A DNA stretch of 64,000 nucleotides, taken from contig JAMPIV010014840.1 in assembly GCA_024509875.1 (NCBI GenBank), positions 348,983-412,982 of the forward strand, written 5' to 3'. Of this stretch, positions 1-10,883 are shown in pieces. The notes below the pieces were generated by a model, which was not told where the DNA came from, made no database searches, and saw only the letters and a program-made list of their open reading frames with translations. Numbering within the stretch: the stretch's first letter is position 1; each line of letters opens with the position of its first letter. The stretch is from Oreohelix idahoensis. Its lineage: Eukaryota; Mollusca; Gastropoda; Stylommatophora; Oreohelicidae. A program made the position numbers and the translations under genes.

Positions 1-49
1 GTCTTATCCAACTGCAACGTTTTCCTCTTATCTCTCCTATATATTTCTA

Positions 50-212
50 TTTACACGCGTTGGGATCCTCGCCGGCGCTACGGAGTTTCTGCACTGTGCT
101 GAGATCCTTCTAGTGTATAGATCTGGGGGAGGGGGGAGGGAATCGGAGCACTGATGGAGTTGTCCATGTGCAATGAAGATACTCCTTCAAACAAACCTAA
201 CCAAACCTCTCA
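50..212 (+). repeat. SINE-like dispersed repeat, copy 1
   Basis: About 150 bp here match, in reverse orientation, the stretch 47838-47995. Shared blocks include GGGATCCTC near 63 and CTGATGGAGTTGTCC near 152. Both copies end in a run related to AACCA (190-212 here, a clean (AACCA)n there), which looks like a SINE 3' tail. No tRNA head is visible in this copy. Confidence 0.5.
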
Positions 213-770
213 TCTCTCGTTCTACTTGCACTTGTCTGGTTCTTGTTATCCTTTGGTAACCTTATTTTACCATTTCAATTCTTGTAATATGCACAATGTC
301 GTAAAGTCTGGATCATAACTCGCCATTCATACCAAAACGGTACACCGTACAATTAAAAGTTGTATTCTATACGGACCAATGAAACGGCATCCTTATTCAC
401 GTATCATCATCATAACCCTCCACTCCCAAAGGAGCATAGACCTTAAACAAACACTTGCCAAGTCCTCCTGTCACGTGCCATCACCTCAAGTTCTTTCCAC
501 GTTCTCCTTATCATTTTCATCTCTGTTTCCAGCTCTCTTCTCCATATGCTTCTTGGCCTATCTCTGCCTCTCTTGCCCTGGGGGTTCCAGAACAATATTC
601 AAGTATGTTTATTACAAAATAATTAGGCATCTAACATGGCCGGACTCCAAATCTGATACAACTTTGTGTCCAGGATATCTTTCATCTGAAACTATAGTAA
701 CCTCTATAGTAACAAGCACCCATTTATGTAAGTCTGTAGATTTTTGGTTAATGTTTTTATTTTCTAACTT
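213..770 (-). mobile_element. Remnants of a non-LTR retrotransposon 3' end
   Basis: Read on the minus strand, 600 down to about 440 encodes a typical LINE C-terminus (WNPQGKRGRDRP, then WRRELETEM, then MARDRRTWQVF), followed by a short ATG-rich tail near 400. The stretch 700-760 matches the part of a related LINE at 33940-34000 that encodes NKKLQTFING. These are decayed pieces lying in the cadherin intron downstream of the exon at 773-891. Reverse transcriptase itself is absent. Confidence 0.6.
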
Positions 771-772
771 AC

Positions 773-891
773 TTGCACAATAAGATCTAAAAGCTTGACA
801 TTCTGAGGAAGATCATCAAGCGGTTTTATGATCTTTAATTCAGCAGTTACTTTATTAATAGTTATGTAGCTATCATAGTCCGTGGGAGTAC
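773..891 (-). CDS. Cadherin gene, exon 6 of those visible
   Basis: A 119-nt internal exon. The acceptor is a T-rich tract ending CCGCACAG, just above 891, and the donor is GTAAGT at 767-772. The first two bases complete a glycine codon begun in the exon at 5873-5954 (phase 1), and 39 codons follow without a stop. The peptide carries the back half of an extracellular cadherin repeat: a strand DSYITIN, then KIIKPLDDL at the position where cadherins usually have LDYE or LDRE, then LLDLIVQ. Cadherins are calcium-dependent adhesion proteins, and this part would be extracellular. The downstream continuation lies outside the window. The splice sites and phase agreement are seen directly; the cadherin assignment is family knowledge and is strong only together with the neighbouring exons. 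Confidence 0.8.
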
Positions 892-939
892 CTGTGCGGA
901 AAAAAAACAAGAGATAAATGCCACCCTACTTTCTTCTTG

Positions 940-1600
940 GAAGCTTTACTTAATTACTTAGTCGTTCCTCTTCTACCGTAAGGTGTAGAGGTTTGGAAGA
1001 GAGAACACCATACTATCCTCTTGGCTGTCTTCCTCCTGGACTGGTTCCAATCTAGTCCTCGGTCCTACAAAGATTGTCCAATGTTGTCCTCCCAGCAGAC
1101 TCTGAGTCGTCCTGGAGGTCTGCATCCATGGCTCTTAGTTTCCCATGCTTGTAATGGTAGCCGATCTTCTCCCGTTCTGCAGACATGGCCAAACATCTAA
1201 GTTGGGACTGTTCTACTTGGGTCTGCAGGGTTTGGGATTTTAGGCCTTGATGTATCGTCTGTTCGCGGACCATGTCTCTTCTTTTTACTTCAACCCCCTT
1301 CCTCAGATACCTCATTTCTTGGAAGCAAGACATAAACACGTTGTTAGTGTTATCATCATCATTATCAGCATCGTTGTCAGCTACTATCTCCACATCATAG
1401 GTCGACTGCAATGGATCTCCAACATCTTCTGTCTCTTATCTTGATCGTGCACTCTGATGAACTCTTTCCTGTTCATTCCTTGATGTTATCTTCCCACAAA
1501 TAGCGCTGTCTTTCTCTCGATTGTTTGTCTTAAACTCCGCCTTCCATTACGGTCTTCGACAAAGTCCTATGTCTGTCTCTTTATATGGCCAACATATGTT
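940..1600 (-). mobile_element. Two adjoining LINE C-terminal fragments
   Basis: On the minus strand, 1330 down to 1050 encodes EMRYLRKGVEVKRRD and later GRTTLDNLCRTED. This is the same LINE family as 35700-37240 plus 40604-40750 and as 42060-42475. Above it, 1590-1390 reads as another LINE end (WEDNIKE, then RDRRCWRSIAVD, then acidic D/N repeats), and a related copy lies at 24130-24310. This copy holds a single TTLDNL unit, the motif amplified into a minisatellite at 35.8-37.2 kb. It is decayed and has no catalytic domain. Confidence 0.6.
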
Positions 1601-2165
1601 AGCTTATTTTGAAATCCTTTGTTAATTCTGTTTGCATTCTTAGGTTTTCCAGTTTACCGAAAATGATTGTGGGTGAACATCGCTTTAATTTTTACTTCAG
1701 TTTTCATTTCTTCAGGAAAATCAACCATTACTACAGCTGCCACCCCTGCAAAGACCATTGGAAATAATATTCATGTACTCATGCAGCTCTGGTTTCTGTT
1801 TCAATTTATTTTACATGTAAGGTTTCCACCCAATGCACAACGTCAAATTAGTTGAAATCTGATGCACTGGGCCACAGGCCTAGTGAAACAGTGCAACGTA
1901 CGCCGCTTGATGATAACGTCATTAAAAAGTAAGCAGAATGTCACTAATCCCGTAGAGTCCCGCCAGACTTCGAGAGTGCCGGACCGCGCCTCTAAGGAGC
2001 CCACGCTATGCTACTGGTGGTTACCTTTCCCTGAGCTGTGGAGCAAACAGAAAAAGCACATATGATAGCATTCCTGGAAAAACTCTATGGATATGCAAAT
2101 AGCCTCAAGGTGACACTGCTTTATTTGGAAATATTCAATTAGACGTCTGAGAGTGTTATTGTTAT
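1601..2165. other. Intronic sequence; LINE tail copy in its second half
   Basis: I see nothing recognisable in 1601-1860. The part 1862-2165 matches 5200-5500, with shared blocks GCACTG(A/G)GCCACAGGCCTA and ACAGTGCAACGTACGCCGC. Its end (2040-2150) resembles the tail of the RNase H-bearing LINE fragment at 6640-6785. It is therefore a dispersed LINE-derived repeat rather than a gene. Confidence 0.45.
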
Positions 2166-2169
2166 TGTG

Positions 2170-2770
2170 GTTCAGAATCATCCACCTCATTGCACTCCGC
2201 GCAAACCCATAGGTGCCCAGTCTCCCTCAGCAAACATAGTTTGAATGCTAACTGTTCCCGTAACGCGCTGGCTGTATACACGACGGATGCATCCTCTCAT
2301 ATGTTTATTTCTGCTAGTCTTACACCTGACGCTAAATTCCAGAAATCTAAGCCTTGTTGATTCATCGATTGAATGAAATGTCTTTTTTCTACCAGGTGAT
2401 AAGTTATTTCTCCCTTATCCATATCCAGTGTTTCCGTTATGAGTGTTGTCGAAAGCCCTGTCAGCTCTCTCGTTGCCGCGTACCCCTGCATGACCAGGAC
2501 AGTAGATCCACACCAGATCCAGAAAATTGTAGGCTTCAATTGATATTTCCCATTCATGCCGGAGTCATCCACTTTGGACTTTCCAAAACATGGACGGTGG
2601 CGTCTGACACAATAACTGCTCTTGTTGATGGAGTTTCAGACAGCCATCTCAGGGCTGTGGTAACTGCCTCTATCTCCATTCTCATGCTGCAAGTTGTTGT
2701 TATGCAAGCTTCGCTCTGTTCGGCGACGACATTGCTCTTTACGTAACCGGATAGCCCCATCCTGATTTCT
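2170..2770 (-). mobile_element. RNase H domain remnant of a LINE
   Basis: Minus-strand reading gives an RNase H-like order across frames: MRMEIEAVTTALRWL (catalytic E), AVIVSDAT (catalytic D), then YCPGHAGVRGNERADRA (the H and last D motif). This is typical of the RNase H that follows reverse transcriptase in I- and Lian-like LINEs. Frameshifts separate the pieces. The part 2180-2250 recurs at 30200-30260. Only this 3' part is present. Confidence 0.6.
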
Positions 2771-3311
2771 CACATGGAGTATAGATCCATCTGAGAGAGT
2801 ACGAAGAAGAATAAGAGAAGAAGAAGAAAAAGAAGAAGCAGAAGATGATATTAGTTGCTTCCCCTAGACACGCTTGAGGAAGCAGCAAAGTTGTTTTCTT
2901 CTCGTGTTCGTCAATCTGACAATAGAAAAGCATTAGGCGATTCGGAAAAAAAACCTCTGTAGCTCCCGGGAGGACTCTGTTGAGACAAATGAAAAAAAGA
3001 CCTCCTGCTCCCGCAGGCAATTGTTGTACATGGCAATTAATATGAGGTTTTGTCTTAGGATGGCAACCTCATCTTGCAAAATTAAGTGCTACAGAAATCA
3101 CCTTTCCAATAACAAGTGAATGCTTGGAGAAGGCTTACGGTAAGGATAGCATCTGAATTAATGGGTTCTTGCTACATAAGAAGCAAAAACCAAAACGTTA
3201 ATGGTGATGATGCAGCAACAGACACAACGTAAAGTAGTTAAACAAAAGTATACATAAAAGGTAATAGAAAACAAGTTACAATTAAGATGACATATCACAC
3301 AGGTAACTATA
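2771..3311. other. Intronic spacer
   Basis: This stretch contains a short purine-rich AAG tract (2800-2850). At 3060 it has a GGCAACCTCATC block that also occurs near 20655 and 35170, possibly the edge of a dispersed repeat. No gene was seen. Confidence 0.4.
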
Positions 3312-4637
3312 TACAAGGGGCTTGACATAAGTCTTGGGCCTGACCATGAAGGACGTGTCACAGAGAGCTGAAATTTTGTATAGTGTTTATTCCTTTTCAA
3401 TATAGCCACCGTTTGAATTGACACACTTCTGCCATCTCTGCTTGACCTTGAAAAGACCTTGGGAGTAAAACACCATATTTTTCAAACTAAACCAGTCATC
3501 ACATGCCAGTATAACTTCTTCATCGCTGTCAAAATGATTTCCTTTTAGCTGTGTTTTTAAGATTTGGGAATAGAAAAAAGTCTGATGGAGCCAAATCTGG
3601 AGAATATGGTGGGTGTGGAAGAATTTCAATATTCAAATCGTTGGCTGCTAAGCTGCACAAGCCGTGCTTTGTGAGAGGGCGCGTTGTCTTGAAGCAAAGG
3701 AAGATTTTGAGTGCGCGTTATCACTCGTTTCCTGGTCACAACCTTTCTTAGTTTGTTGAGAAGATCTGCATAGTACTGTCCATTAACTGTGTTGCCTCGA
3801 GGCAGATAATCTTTCAACAGGACACCTTTGGCGTCCCAAAATACAGTCAGCATCACTTTTCCTGCAGATTTCTGCGCTCTCGGCTTGACAGGTGTTGGGG
3901 AGCCTGGCGTTTTCCATTGCATGCTGGCAATTTTGGATTCGGGGTCATAATGGTGTACCCAACTCTCATCTACTGTCACCATGGTCTCCAAAAAGTTTTT
4001 TGACTGACACTTTTTGAGTAGCTGTTGACAGCAATTTACCCTCGTTTGCTTCTGTTCACGTGTCAACAGTCGCGGAACCCAGCGTGCACACACTTTTCGC
4101 ATGTTCAGTCTGTTGTGTAAAATTCTATAAACTGTTCTTTCATTTAGTTTTACTCTACTAGCTATCTCCACAATTGTCATTTTTCGATCCTGGTCAATGA
4201 TTTTCTTCACTCTTGTTGCATTTTCATCGTTGCACTCTGAGGCTGGTCTACCAGATCTTGGCAGATCAGCAACATTTGAGCGGCCGCACTTAAACTGTTG
4301 ACACCAGTTTTTTACCGAAGTATATGAAGGACAAGAATCACGAAACACTGGTTCCATCTCCCTGTGTATTTCTGTAGGTGTTTTTCCCTGAAACATCAGA
4401 AATTTTATCACAGCTCTGGCCTCCTTCTTTTCGATTGTTTTGTCAAATCTTTGGAGCAGCAGATCCGGTCAATAGGGTACATTGCGCCGTGCACCGTAGC
4501 GGGAAAACCCATTGAAGAAACAAACACGTACTTCACACATTCAGTGCAAATATGATGAACTTTAAATGTGCCAAGTTTCATCTTCCTCCTGTGACTCCTT
4601 CATGGTCAGGACCAAGACTTATGTCAAGCTCTTTGTA
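3312..4637 (-). mobile_element. Mariner-family DNA transposon with long inverted repeats
   Basis: The left end (3312-3365) and right end (4585-4637) are inverted copies of each other over about 50 bp: TACAAGGGGCTTGACATAAG on the left against TACAAAGAGCTTGACATAAG on the complement of the right, then both CCTGACCATGAAGGA. The outer bases sit in TA context, as expected for TA target duplication. The length of about 1.33 kb is normal for mariner. One damaged transposase gene on the minus strand fills it. It lies in the cadherin intron between the exons at 5873 and 773. Confidence 0.9.
3387..4470 (-). pseudogene. Mariner transposase, frameshifted
   Basis: This is a cut-and-paste transposase of the Tc1/mariner superfamily. 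The N-terminal helix-turn-helix region is visible (SYTSVKNWCQQFKCG, then LPRSGRPAS, then second helices ERTVYRILH). The first catalytic aspartate lies in VTVDESWVHHYDP and the second in LLQDNAPSH. The third, in YSPDLA, is present at 3590-3612 but in another frame, so the reading frame breaks near 3626. The C-terminal end (KQRWQKCVNSNGGYIEKE) is in yet another stretch down to 3387. The frame is open upstream of 4411 to about 4470 without a clear ATG. With the D..D..D triad split by a frameshift, the protein is probably inactive. Family assignment is secure; subfamily is not. Confidence 0.88.
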
Positions 4638-5199
4638 TATATATATATGCGTGTGCATGTATTTGAGCGCATGTGTGTGTGCGTGTGTGCGTGTGTGTGT
4701 GTGTGTAGGCATGAGAGAGATGGTTCAGACTAGGAATCTGTAACAAGCAATTTCTTCTCATCGTTTATTTACTGGCACTAGTCTGGTTCTTGTCAGTATT
4801 TTCACACTGGTGACCTTGTCGTAGCATAACAAGAGTTCCATTCTTCGCAAGCACCCATTTATGGTCTGTAACGTCTTGGTCGACGTTATTATTGTTCCCC
4901 ATGTCTCTGAACCATACAATATGAATAAGTTGATATCTGATTTGAATATTTAAAAAAAATGTTTTATTTATGTAACTATGTTCTCTTTTATGAATACTCT
5001 TTTAATTTCTATTTTTTTTTTGACGTGGCACAATCTTGCCCTTGCCAATATAGCGACTTAACTTTTGACGGTAGCGATTTTCTACATGATTTTGCTAGAA
5101 ACCAGTCAAACAGAGAGACAGACCACAATGCTGCCTGTCAGGTAGACTGGGGGCAATCAAAGGCTAAGGAAGGCAATCCGACATAAATGCCCGTTGAAA
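4638..5199. other. GT microsatellite and LINE scrap
   Basis: 4640-4706 is a TA and GT-rich simple repeat. 4760-4960 matches, block by block, parts of 215-290 and 33840-34020 (GGCACT(A/T)GTCTGGTT, then CACCCATTTATG), which belong to a minus-strand LINE 3' region. Nothing else was recognised. Confidence 0.45.
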
Positions 5200-5500
5200 T
5201 AGCATGCACTGAGCCACAGGCCTAACGAAACAGTGCAACGTACGCCGCTTGATGATGACATCATTAAAAAGTAAACAAAATGTCGTCAACCCCGTAAAGT
5301 TCCGCTGGGCTACACAGACGCAAAGGGCAAAAAAAAAAAAAAAAAAACAAGTTCCCCAACACATGCGGAACAGAGAAAGCACATATGATCGACACCAGTA
5401 TCATTCGTGGAAAAGCTCTACGGAGATTCAAATAGCCTCAAACTGACTACTGCTTTCTTTGACAACATTCAAGTAGACGTCTGGGAGTGTACGAAGAAGA
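5200..5500 (+). repeat. LINE-tail dispersed repeat
   Basis: This is homologous to 1862-2165, and its second half (5355-5500) to 6640-6785, which is the tail of an RNase H-bearing LINE fragment. A poly-A run at 5331-5347 interrupts it, and a (TA)n tract follows at 5503-5524. Confidence 0.5.
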
Positions 5501-5872
5501 GTTTATATATATATATATATATATTTTTTTTTTTCTGAAACAACTTGTAAGGGTAGGATGCTGACATTGAATATAACTCACACCGAGAAACCCAGCTGAT
5601 AGCATTACATGATAGTACTTCCTCTGGAATATCAAGATACTACGGAATAGAGGTATGCAGAAAATGGAATGGAGTTTATTTCTGATTCTTTATTTGTTTC
5701 ATTCTAAATATTAAAAAATAAAAAAAAAATTGCATCGTTTTGGCGAAGAGCGGTGTACAACTTAGATATATCATCCGTCGGTTATATTAGGGCACATATC
5801 CACATCTAAAAGGCCTTGTGGTCTAGTTATAAATTATGTATCTATGTCGTTTAAAAAACAAAACAGGTATAC
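5501..5872. other. Intronic AT-rich spacer
   Basis: A TA tract followed by a T run (5503-5536), then AT-rich sequence. No gene was seen. It lies just downstream, in gene orientation, of the cadherin exon at 5873-5954. Confidence 0.4.
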
Positions 5873-5954
5873 CATTTATGAAAGAGTACTCAATCTGGTC
5901 TCCGTCAGCATCTGTGGCGTAAATGGGCCCAAACTGATACCCGCTGACGATACC
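5873..5954 (-). CDS. Cadherin gene, exon 5 of those visible
   Basis: An 82-nt internal exon. The acceptor is GCCTGTTTTTCAG immediately above 5954, and the donor is GTATAC at 5867-5872, a less typical GT site. It reads 27 codons plus one base, so the next intron is phase 1 and matches the exon at 773-891. The peptide contains ATDADGDQIEYSF, the front half of an extracellular cadherin repeat with the calcium-binding DxD element and the following YSF strand. The preceding exon (23809-23952) ends in phase 0 and joins cleanly. The intron between them is 17.9 kb and contains the largest retrotransposon of the window. Confidence 0.88.
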
Positions 5955-6199
5955 CTGAAAAACAGGCATACCAATACATAGGATCAACATTTCTCAGCGT
6001 AGAACATCAAGTGTAGTAAAGTCCCGGGTTACGGTGGTCTCGACTAAACTGCAACCCGCCAATACGAACATAAGACCCGTTACATTTTAATTTCAATTAA
6101 ATTTCAAATAATTCTAAAATACTGCAACGACATTAGTTCTTTACTTACGAACGAGGCGAATTAGTTCTGACGTGGGTGAATAAGCAGACAAGTAGCTCT
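5955..6199. other. Intronic spacer
   Basis: Short unique-looking intron sequence directly upstream of the exon, in gene orientation. No feature was seen apart from the splice acceptor at its lower edge. Confidence 0.4.
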
Positions 6200-6785
6200 C
6201 TTGACAGATGCGCTGTCAGTAATTGGAACGGTGAAGAGTCAGAATAAAACTGACCTGGATGACCTAAGCGTTACACTTCACAAACTATGTCAGTTGAGAT
6301 ACTGTGGATCCCATCTCACTGCAACGTCCCTAGGAATTGAAGAAGATGACAGATTGGCAAAGGAAAGCTACCTCAGCTTGAAACAATCATAACCTATGAA
6401 AAGGCCAAGAGTGTTATCAAGAACAGATACAGGAGCAGTTGGGAAGGAGAGCATCCAGGCCAAGCAAAAAATTAACATATTACCAGCTCAGCAGAAGTGA
6501 ACAAGTAGTAATCTTCAGACTTCGCACAGGCCACAACAGATTGAGATACCATCTATTCAACAAGCTAAAGACAGGACCTACTGATGAGTGTAACTGTGGT
6601 ACAGTTAAAATGACTGCTGAACATCTACTTCAAAGGTGCCCAACATATGCGGAACAGAGAAAGCCCGTATGGCCCTCAACAGTTCCATTCCTGGAAAAAC
6701 TGTGCGGGGATATAAACAGCCTCAAGCTGACTACTGCATTCATTGAACATTTTCAAGTTGACTCGTGAAAGTGAACGAAGAAAAT
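6200..6785 (+). mobile_element. LINE RNase H domain and 3' end, decayed
   Basis: Plus-strand translation gives GSHLTATSLGIEEDDRLAKE (the SH..GNE.ADRLAKE motif of LINE RNase H, partly mutated). Then comes FRLRTGHNRLRYHL, then CNCGTVKMTAEHLLQRCP, the conserved Cys-containing end found after RNase H in I- and Jockey-like LINEs. The tail (6640-6785) is shared with 2040-2160 and 5355-5500. Frameshifts separate the pieces and no reverse transcriptase is present. Confidence 0.65.
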
Positions 6786-6833
6786 AAGGATTCGGTCTTC
6801 ACTGGCGCTAAGACGTAGGAATGAGTCATAATT

Positions 6834-8929
6834 TTAAATCATCATTATCAACATCGTCATCATCACCACCACTAACATCATCATCATATCCACGATGATC
6901 ATTATCAACATCATCATCATCACCACCACTAACATCATCATCATATCCACGATCACCACCACTAACATCATCATCATCACCACCACTAACATCATCATCA
7001 TCACCACCACTAACATCATCATCATCACCACCACTAACATCATCATCATCACCACCACTAACATCATCATCATCACCACCACCACTAACATCATTATCAT
7101 CACAACCACCACTAACAACATCATCATTACAACCCCCACTAACAACATCATCATCACCACCACTAACATAATCATCATCACCACCACTAACATCATCATT
7201 ATCATCATCACTAACATCATCATCATCACCACCAATAACATCATCATCATCATCACCACTTACAGCATCATCATCACCACCACTAACATCATCATCATAT
7301 CCACGATCACCACCACTAACATCATCATCATCACCACCACTAACATCATCATCATCACCACCACTAACATCATCATCATCACCACCACTAACATCATCAT
7401 CATCACCACCACTAACATCATCATCATCACCACCACCACTAACATCATTATCATCACAACCACCACTAACAACATCATCATTACAACCCCCACTAACAAC
7501 ATCATCATCACCACCACTAACATAATCATCATCACCACCACTAACATCATCATTATCATCATCACTAACATCATCATCATCACCACCAATAACATCATCA
7601 TCATCATCACCACTTACAGCATCATCATCACCACCACTAACATCATCATCATCACCAACACTAATAACATCATCACCACCTCTAACAACATCATCATCAC
7701 CACTAACATCATCATCATCACCCCTACTAACATCATCATTACCACCACTATCATCATCATCATCACCACCACTAACAATATCATCATCACCACCACTAAC
7801 ATCATCATCATCATCCCCACCACTAACATCATCATCACTACCACTAACAACATCATCATCACCATCACTAACATCGTCATCATCACCACCACTAACATCA
7901 CCATCATCACCACCGCTAACATCATCAGCATCACTAACAAAATCATCATCATCACCACCACTAACATCATCAACATCACCACCACTAATATCACCATCAC
8001 TACCACTAACAACATCATCATCACCACCACTAACATCATCATCATCACCACTAACATCACCATCATCACCACCACTAACAACATCATCATCACCACCACT
8101 AACATCATCATCACCACCCGTAACATCATCATCACCATCACTAACATCATCGTCATCACCACCACTAACATCATCATCACCACCACTAACAACATCATCA
8201 CCATCAGCACTAACATCATCATCACCACCACTAACATCATCATCATCACCACCACTAACATCATCATCACCACTAACAGCATCATCATCACCACCTCTAA
8301 CAACATCATCACCACTAACATCATCATCATTACCACCCCTAACAACATCATCATCGCCACCACTAACTTTAACATCCCCACCACTAACATCACCATCACC
8401 ACCACCAATAGCATCATCATCATCACCAACCTAAGATCATCATCACCACCACTAACATCATCATCATCACCACCACTAACATCATCATCATCACCACCAC
8501 TAACATCATCATCATCACCACCACTAACATCATCATCACCACCACTAACATCATCATCATCACCACCACTAACATCATCATCATCACCACCACTAACATC
8601 ATCATCACCACCACCACTAAAATCATCATCACCACCACTAACATCATCATCACCACCACTAACATCACCATCACCACCACTAACATCAACATCACCACCC
8701 CTAACATCATCATCACCATCACTAACATCATCATCATCATAACCACCACTAACATCATCAACACCACTACTAACATTATCATCATCACCACCACTAACAT
8801 CATCATCACCACCACCACTAACATCATCATCATCACCAACACCACTAACATCATCATCATTATCACCACCACTAACATCATCATCAACATCACCACTAAC
8901 AGCATCATCATCACCACCACTAACATCAT
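6834..8929. repeat. CAY-type minisatellite, 18-24 bp units
   Basis: About 2.1 kb of tandem variants of ATCATCATCACCACCACTAAC, every unit built from ATC, ACC and AAC triplets. Because all variants keep triplet length, long spurious reading frames exist on both strands. A 354-bp block (about 6906-7259) is repeated almost exactly as 7260-7613. The array continues at 20451-20550 on the far side of the inserted LTR retrotransposon, so it was one array before the insertion. Confidence 0.95.
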
Positions 8930-10414
8930 TGTTGCTTGTTTGGTTGCAATCGTGTTCGGAGGGTGTTGATGGGCGTTGTCAAAATGAAGACAAACAAAAG
9001 GTCAACTCGACCTACGCAGTGGTGTGTAGACATAGAGTGAGGATACAGTACATGCGAATGATGGCAAACGTTCGTTAGAGTTGACAAATAGACCAATCTC
9101 ACTCACCTATGGCTGGAAGTCATTTACGCCAACTACTATGTACGTTTCATACAGTTTAATTGGAACGATCACACTTGACAGCACGGGTACAGTGACAGCA
9201 GACAGGTTGGCATAAATCATAATAATGTTGATCAATGAAATACACTATCACATGGGCATTCATGTTGCATAACAGTACCAATGGAATGTCAGTAGACAAG
9301 CACTCAGTAATTCCAATATATATAGTCTGACTTTACTGACAGAGCACGTCAGTTCATAAACAAGGTTCAAGATGGTTCCTAGACCTAACCTCGTCTAGCG
9401 AAGATTCCTTTAGGTAAAGCCCAGCACATATTTTTTTGATAACAATATTGAACCACTAGTAGTGGGTTCTCTTCTGTAGCAGTGATCTCTGGACTCATCA
9501 GGTGATAGTAAGGGGGCATCCCTGTTCTCTCCTCGATGATTGGAAAATATAGGATTCAAAATGGCTTCTCCTCCCAGTGAGTTGTCACTCACCCAGGATA
9601 CAAACTATGAAGCACAATCAAAGCTGATCATTCATTAAATGTCCTCATTGCTTTGTAGATTCTACCATTGATACTATTGACTTCATCACATAATATGATG
9701 CTGTTAGGTATGAATGTCATCTTCATCTGGTTAATATTCATCTAAACGTACAACCGTACGACTGCCCATCGAATACAATGCCTCAGGAAAAGTTCATAAG
9801 AAATGCGTCTTTACCTTGGTATCAGAAATACACTAGAATATGATTCTGCCATTCCTTGGCAGTAAGAATAAACACTGGGGTGAATAATACATGATATGTC
9901 TAAAGAGACTACCTCTTTCCCCACTAGTATAGAGATCACTTTTCGGCGACAGGCCGCTACAACAACTCAGCACCCATCAGGGCGGAACCTTCTCACCTCC
10001 CCTTAGCGACACATCCGCCGAACAACCTTTGACCCCGAGTTCGACACCGAAGATATAGTTCGACTTAGACATACAAAGATATTAAGATATAAGACAGACT
10101 CGTCCTACATAGACAAGAAATACACATAGATTCGGGCCATAGATATTCTGAAGCAAGAACAATCTATTTCTAACCAAACAAAGAATAGATCGCTGTAAAC
10201 CTAGATTCCTACGCTGAGTTCGATATTTAGGAAAGATACAAGAACAGATAACTCATAGAATGAATACACATCGACTAATCTGAGTTCTGTCCCTTAGACT
10301 AAAAATCGTGAATTCAAAGATAAATATATTTTTATCAGACAAATAAATACATTTTACATTTGTATACGTGTCAACAGTAATCTGTGCGCCACACAAAAGA
10401 ATATGTGCGCAACA
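8930..10414 (-). repeat. 3' LTR of retrotransposon A
   Basis: 1,485 bp, TGTTGC...GCAACA. I count about 14 differences from the LTR at 18968-20450, roughly 1 percent, so the insertion is young. The stretch 10415-10460 next to it, read on the minus strand, is purine-rich (A run, then GGGGGG) and is the likely polypurine tract. Confidence 0.93.
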
Positions 10415-10883
10415 GACTACCACACCCCCCGGGAAAAAAATGAAAATCTTTTTTTTTTTTCATCTGAGAGCAACATACAATAGGTTCACAACGCACAAAT
10501 ACTGCGCAGATGAGAAATATCTGGAATTTATAAAGCCAAATTAAGGCAAAGTCGAAATATAGATCGACTGGTGAGAATACATCTCAACCTCTCAGAGAAA
10601 GCATTTCTCTTAAGCATAAATGTTTCCAGGGAGGTGCCACCAACGTATACTACAATGCTGGCAATGACACAATGCATATAACAATTTCATATTTAAGCAA
10701 TATAAATACATGATTGACAAAAAAGAAAAATCATCAACGAGTATCGGTGAATATATCAATGAACGTAGTGATAGTAGTAATACAATCACTATATTACAAA
10801 TTACAATGTGTATCTATCTTGATATAGAAAAGAAAAAAAACTGTTGTAGAGTTGGAAGTGTTAAGAAGTCCAAGACCCAACAG
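10415..10883. other. 3' untranslated part of retrotransposon A
   Basis: This lies between the RNase H stop codon and the 3' LTR on the minus strand and includes the polypurine tract beside the LTR. No reading frame follows RNase H here, so there is no integrase in the usual gypsy position. Confidence 0.7.

Noticed and set aside
6895..8742. 615-codon frame made of N, I and T, and minus-strand M/L/V frames
   Set aside because: They are translations of a triplet-based satellite, open on both strands because units keep multiples of three.
9410..9592. 60-codon frame repeated at 19446-19628
   Set aside because: It is conserved only because both lie in the LTR pair of one young element; no other support.
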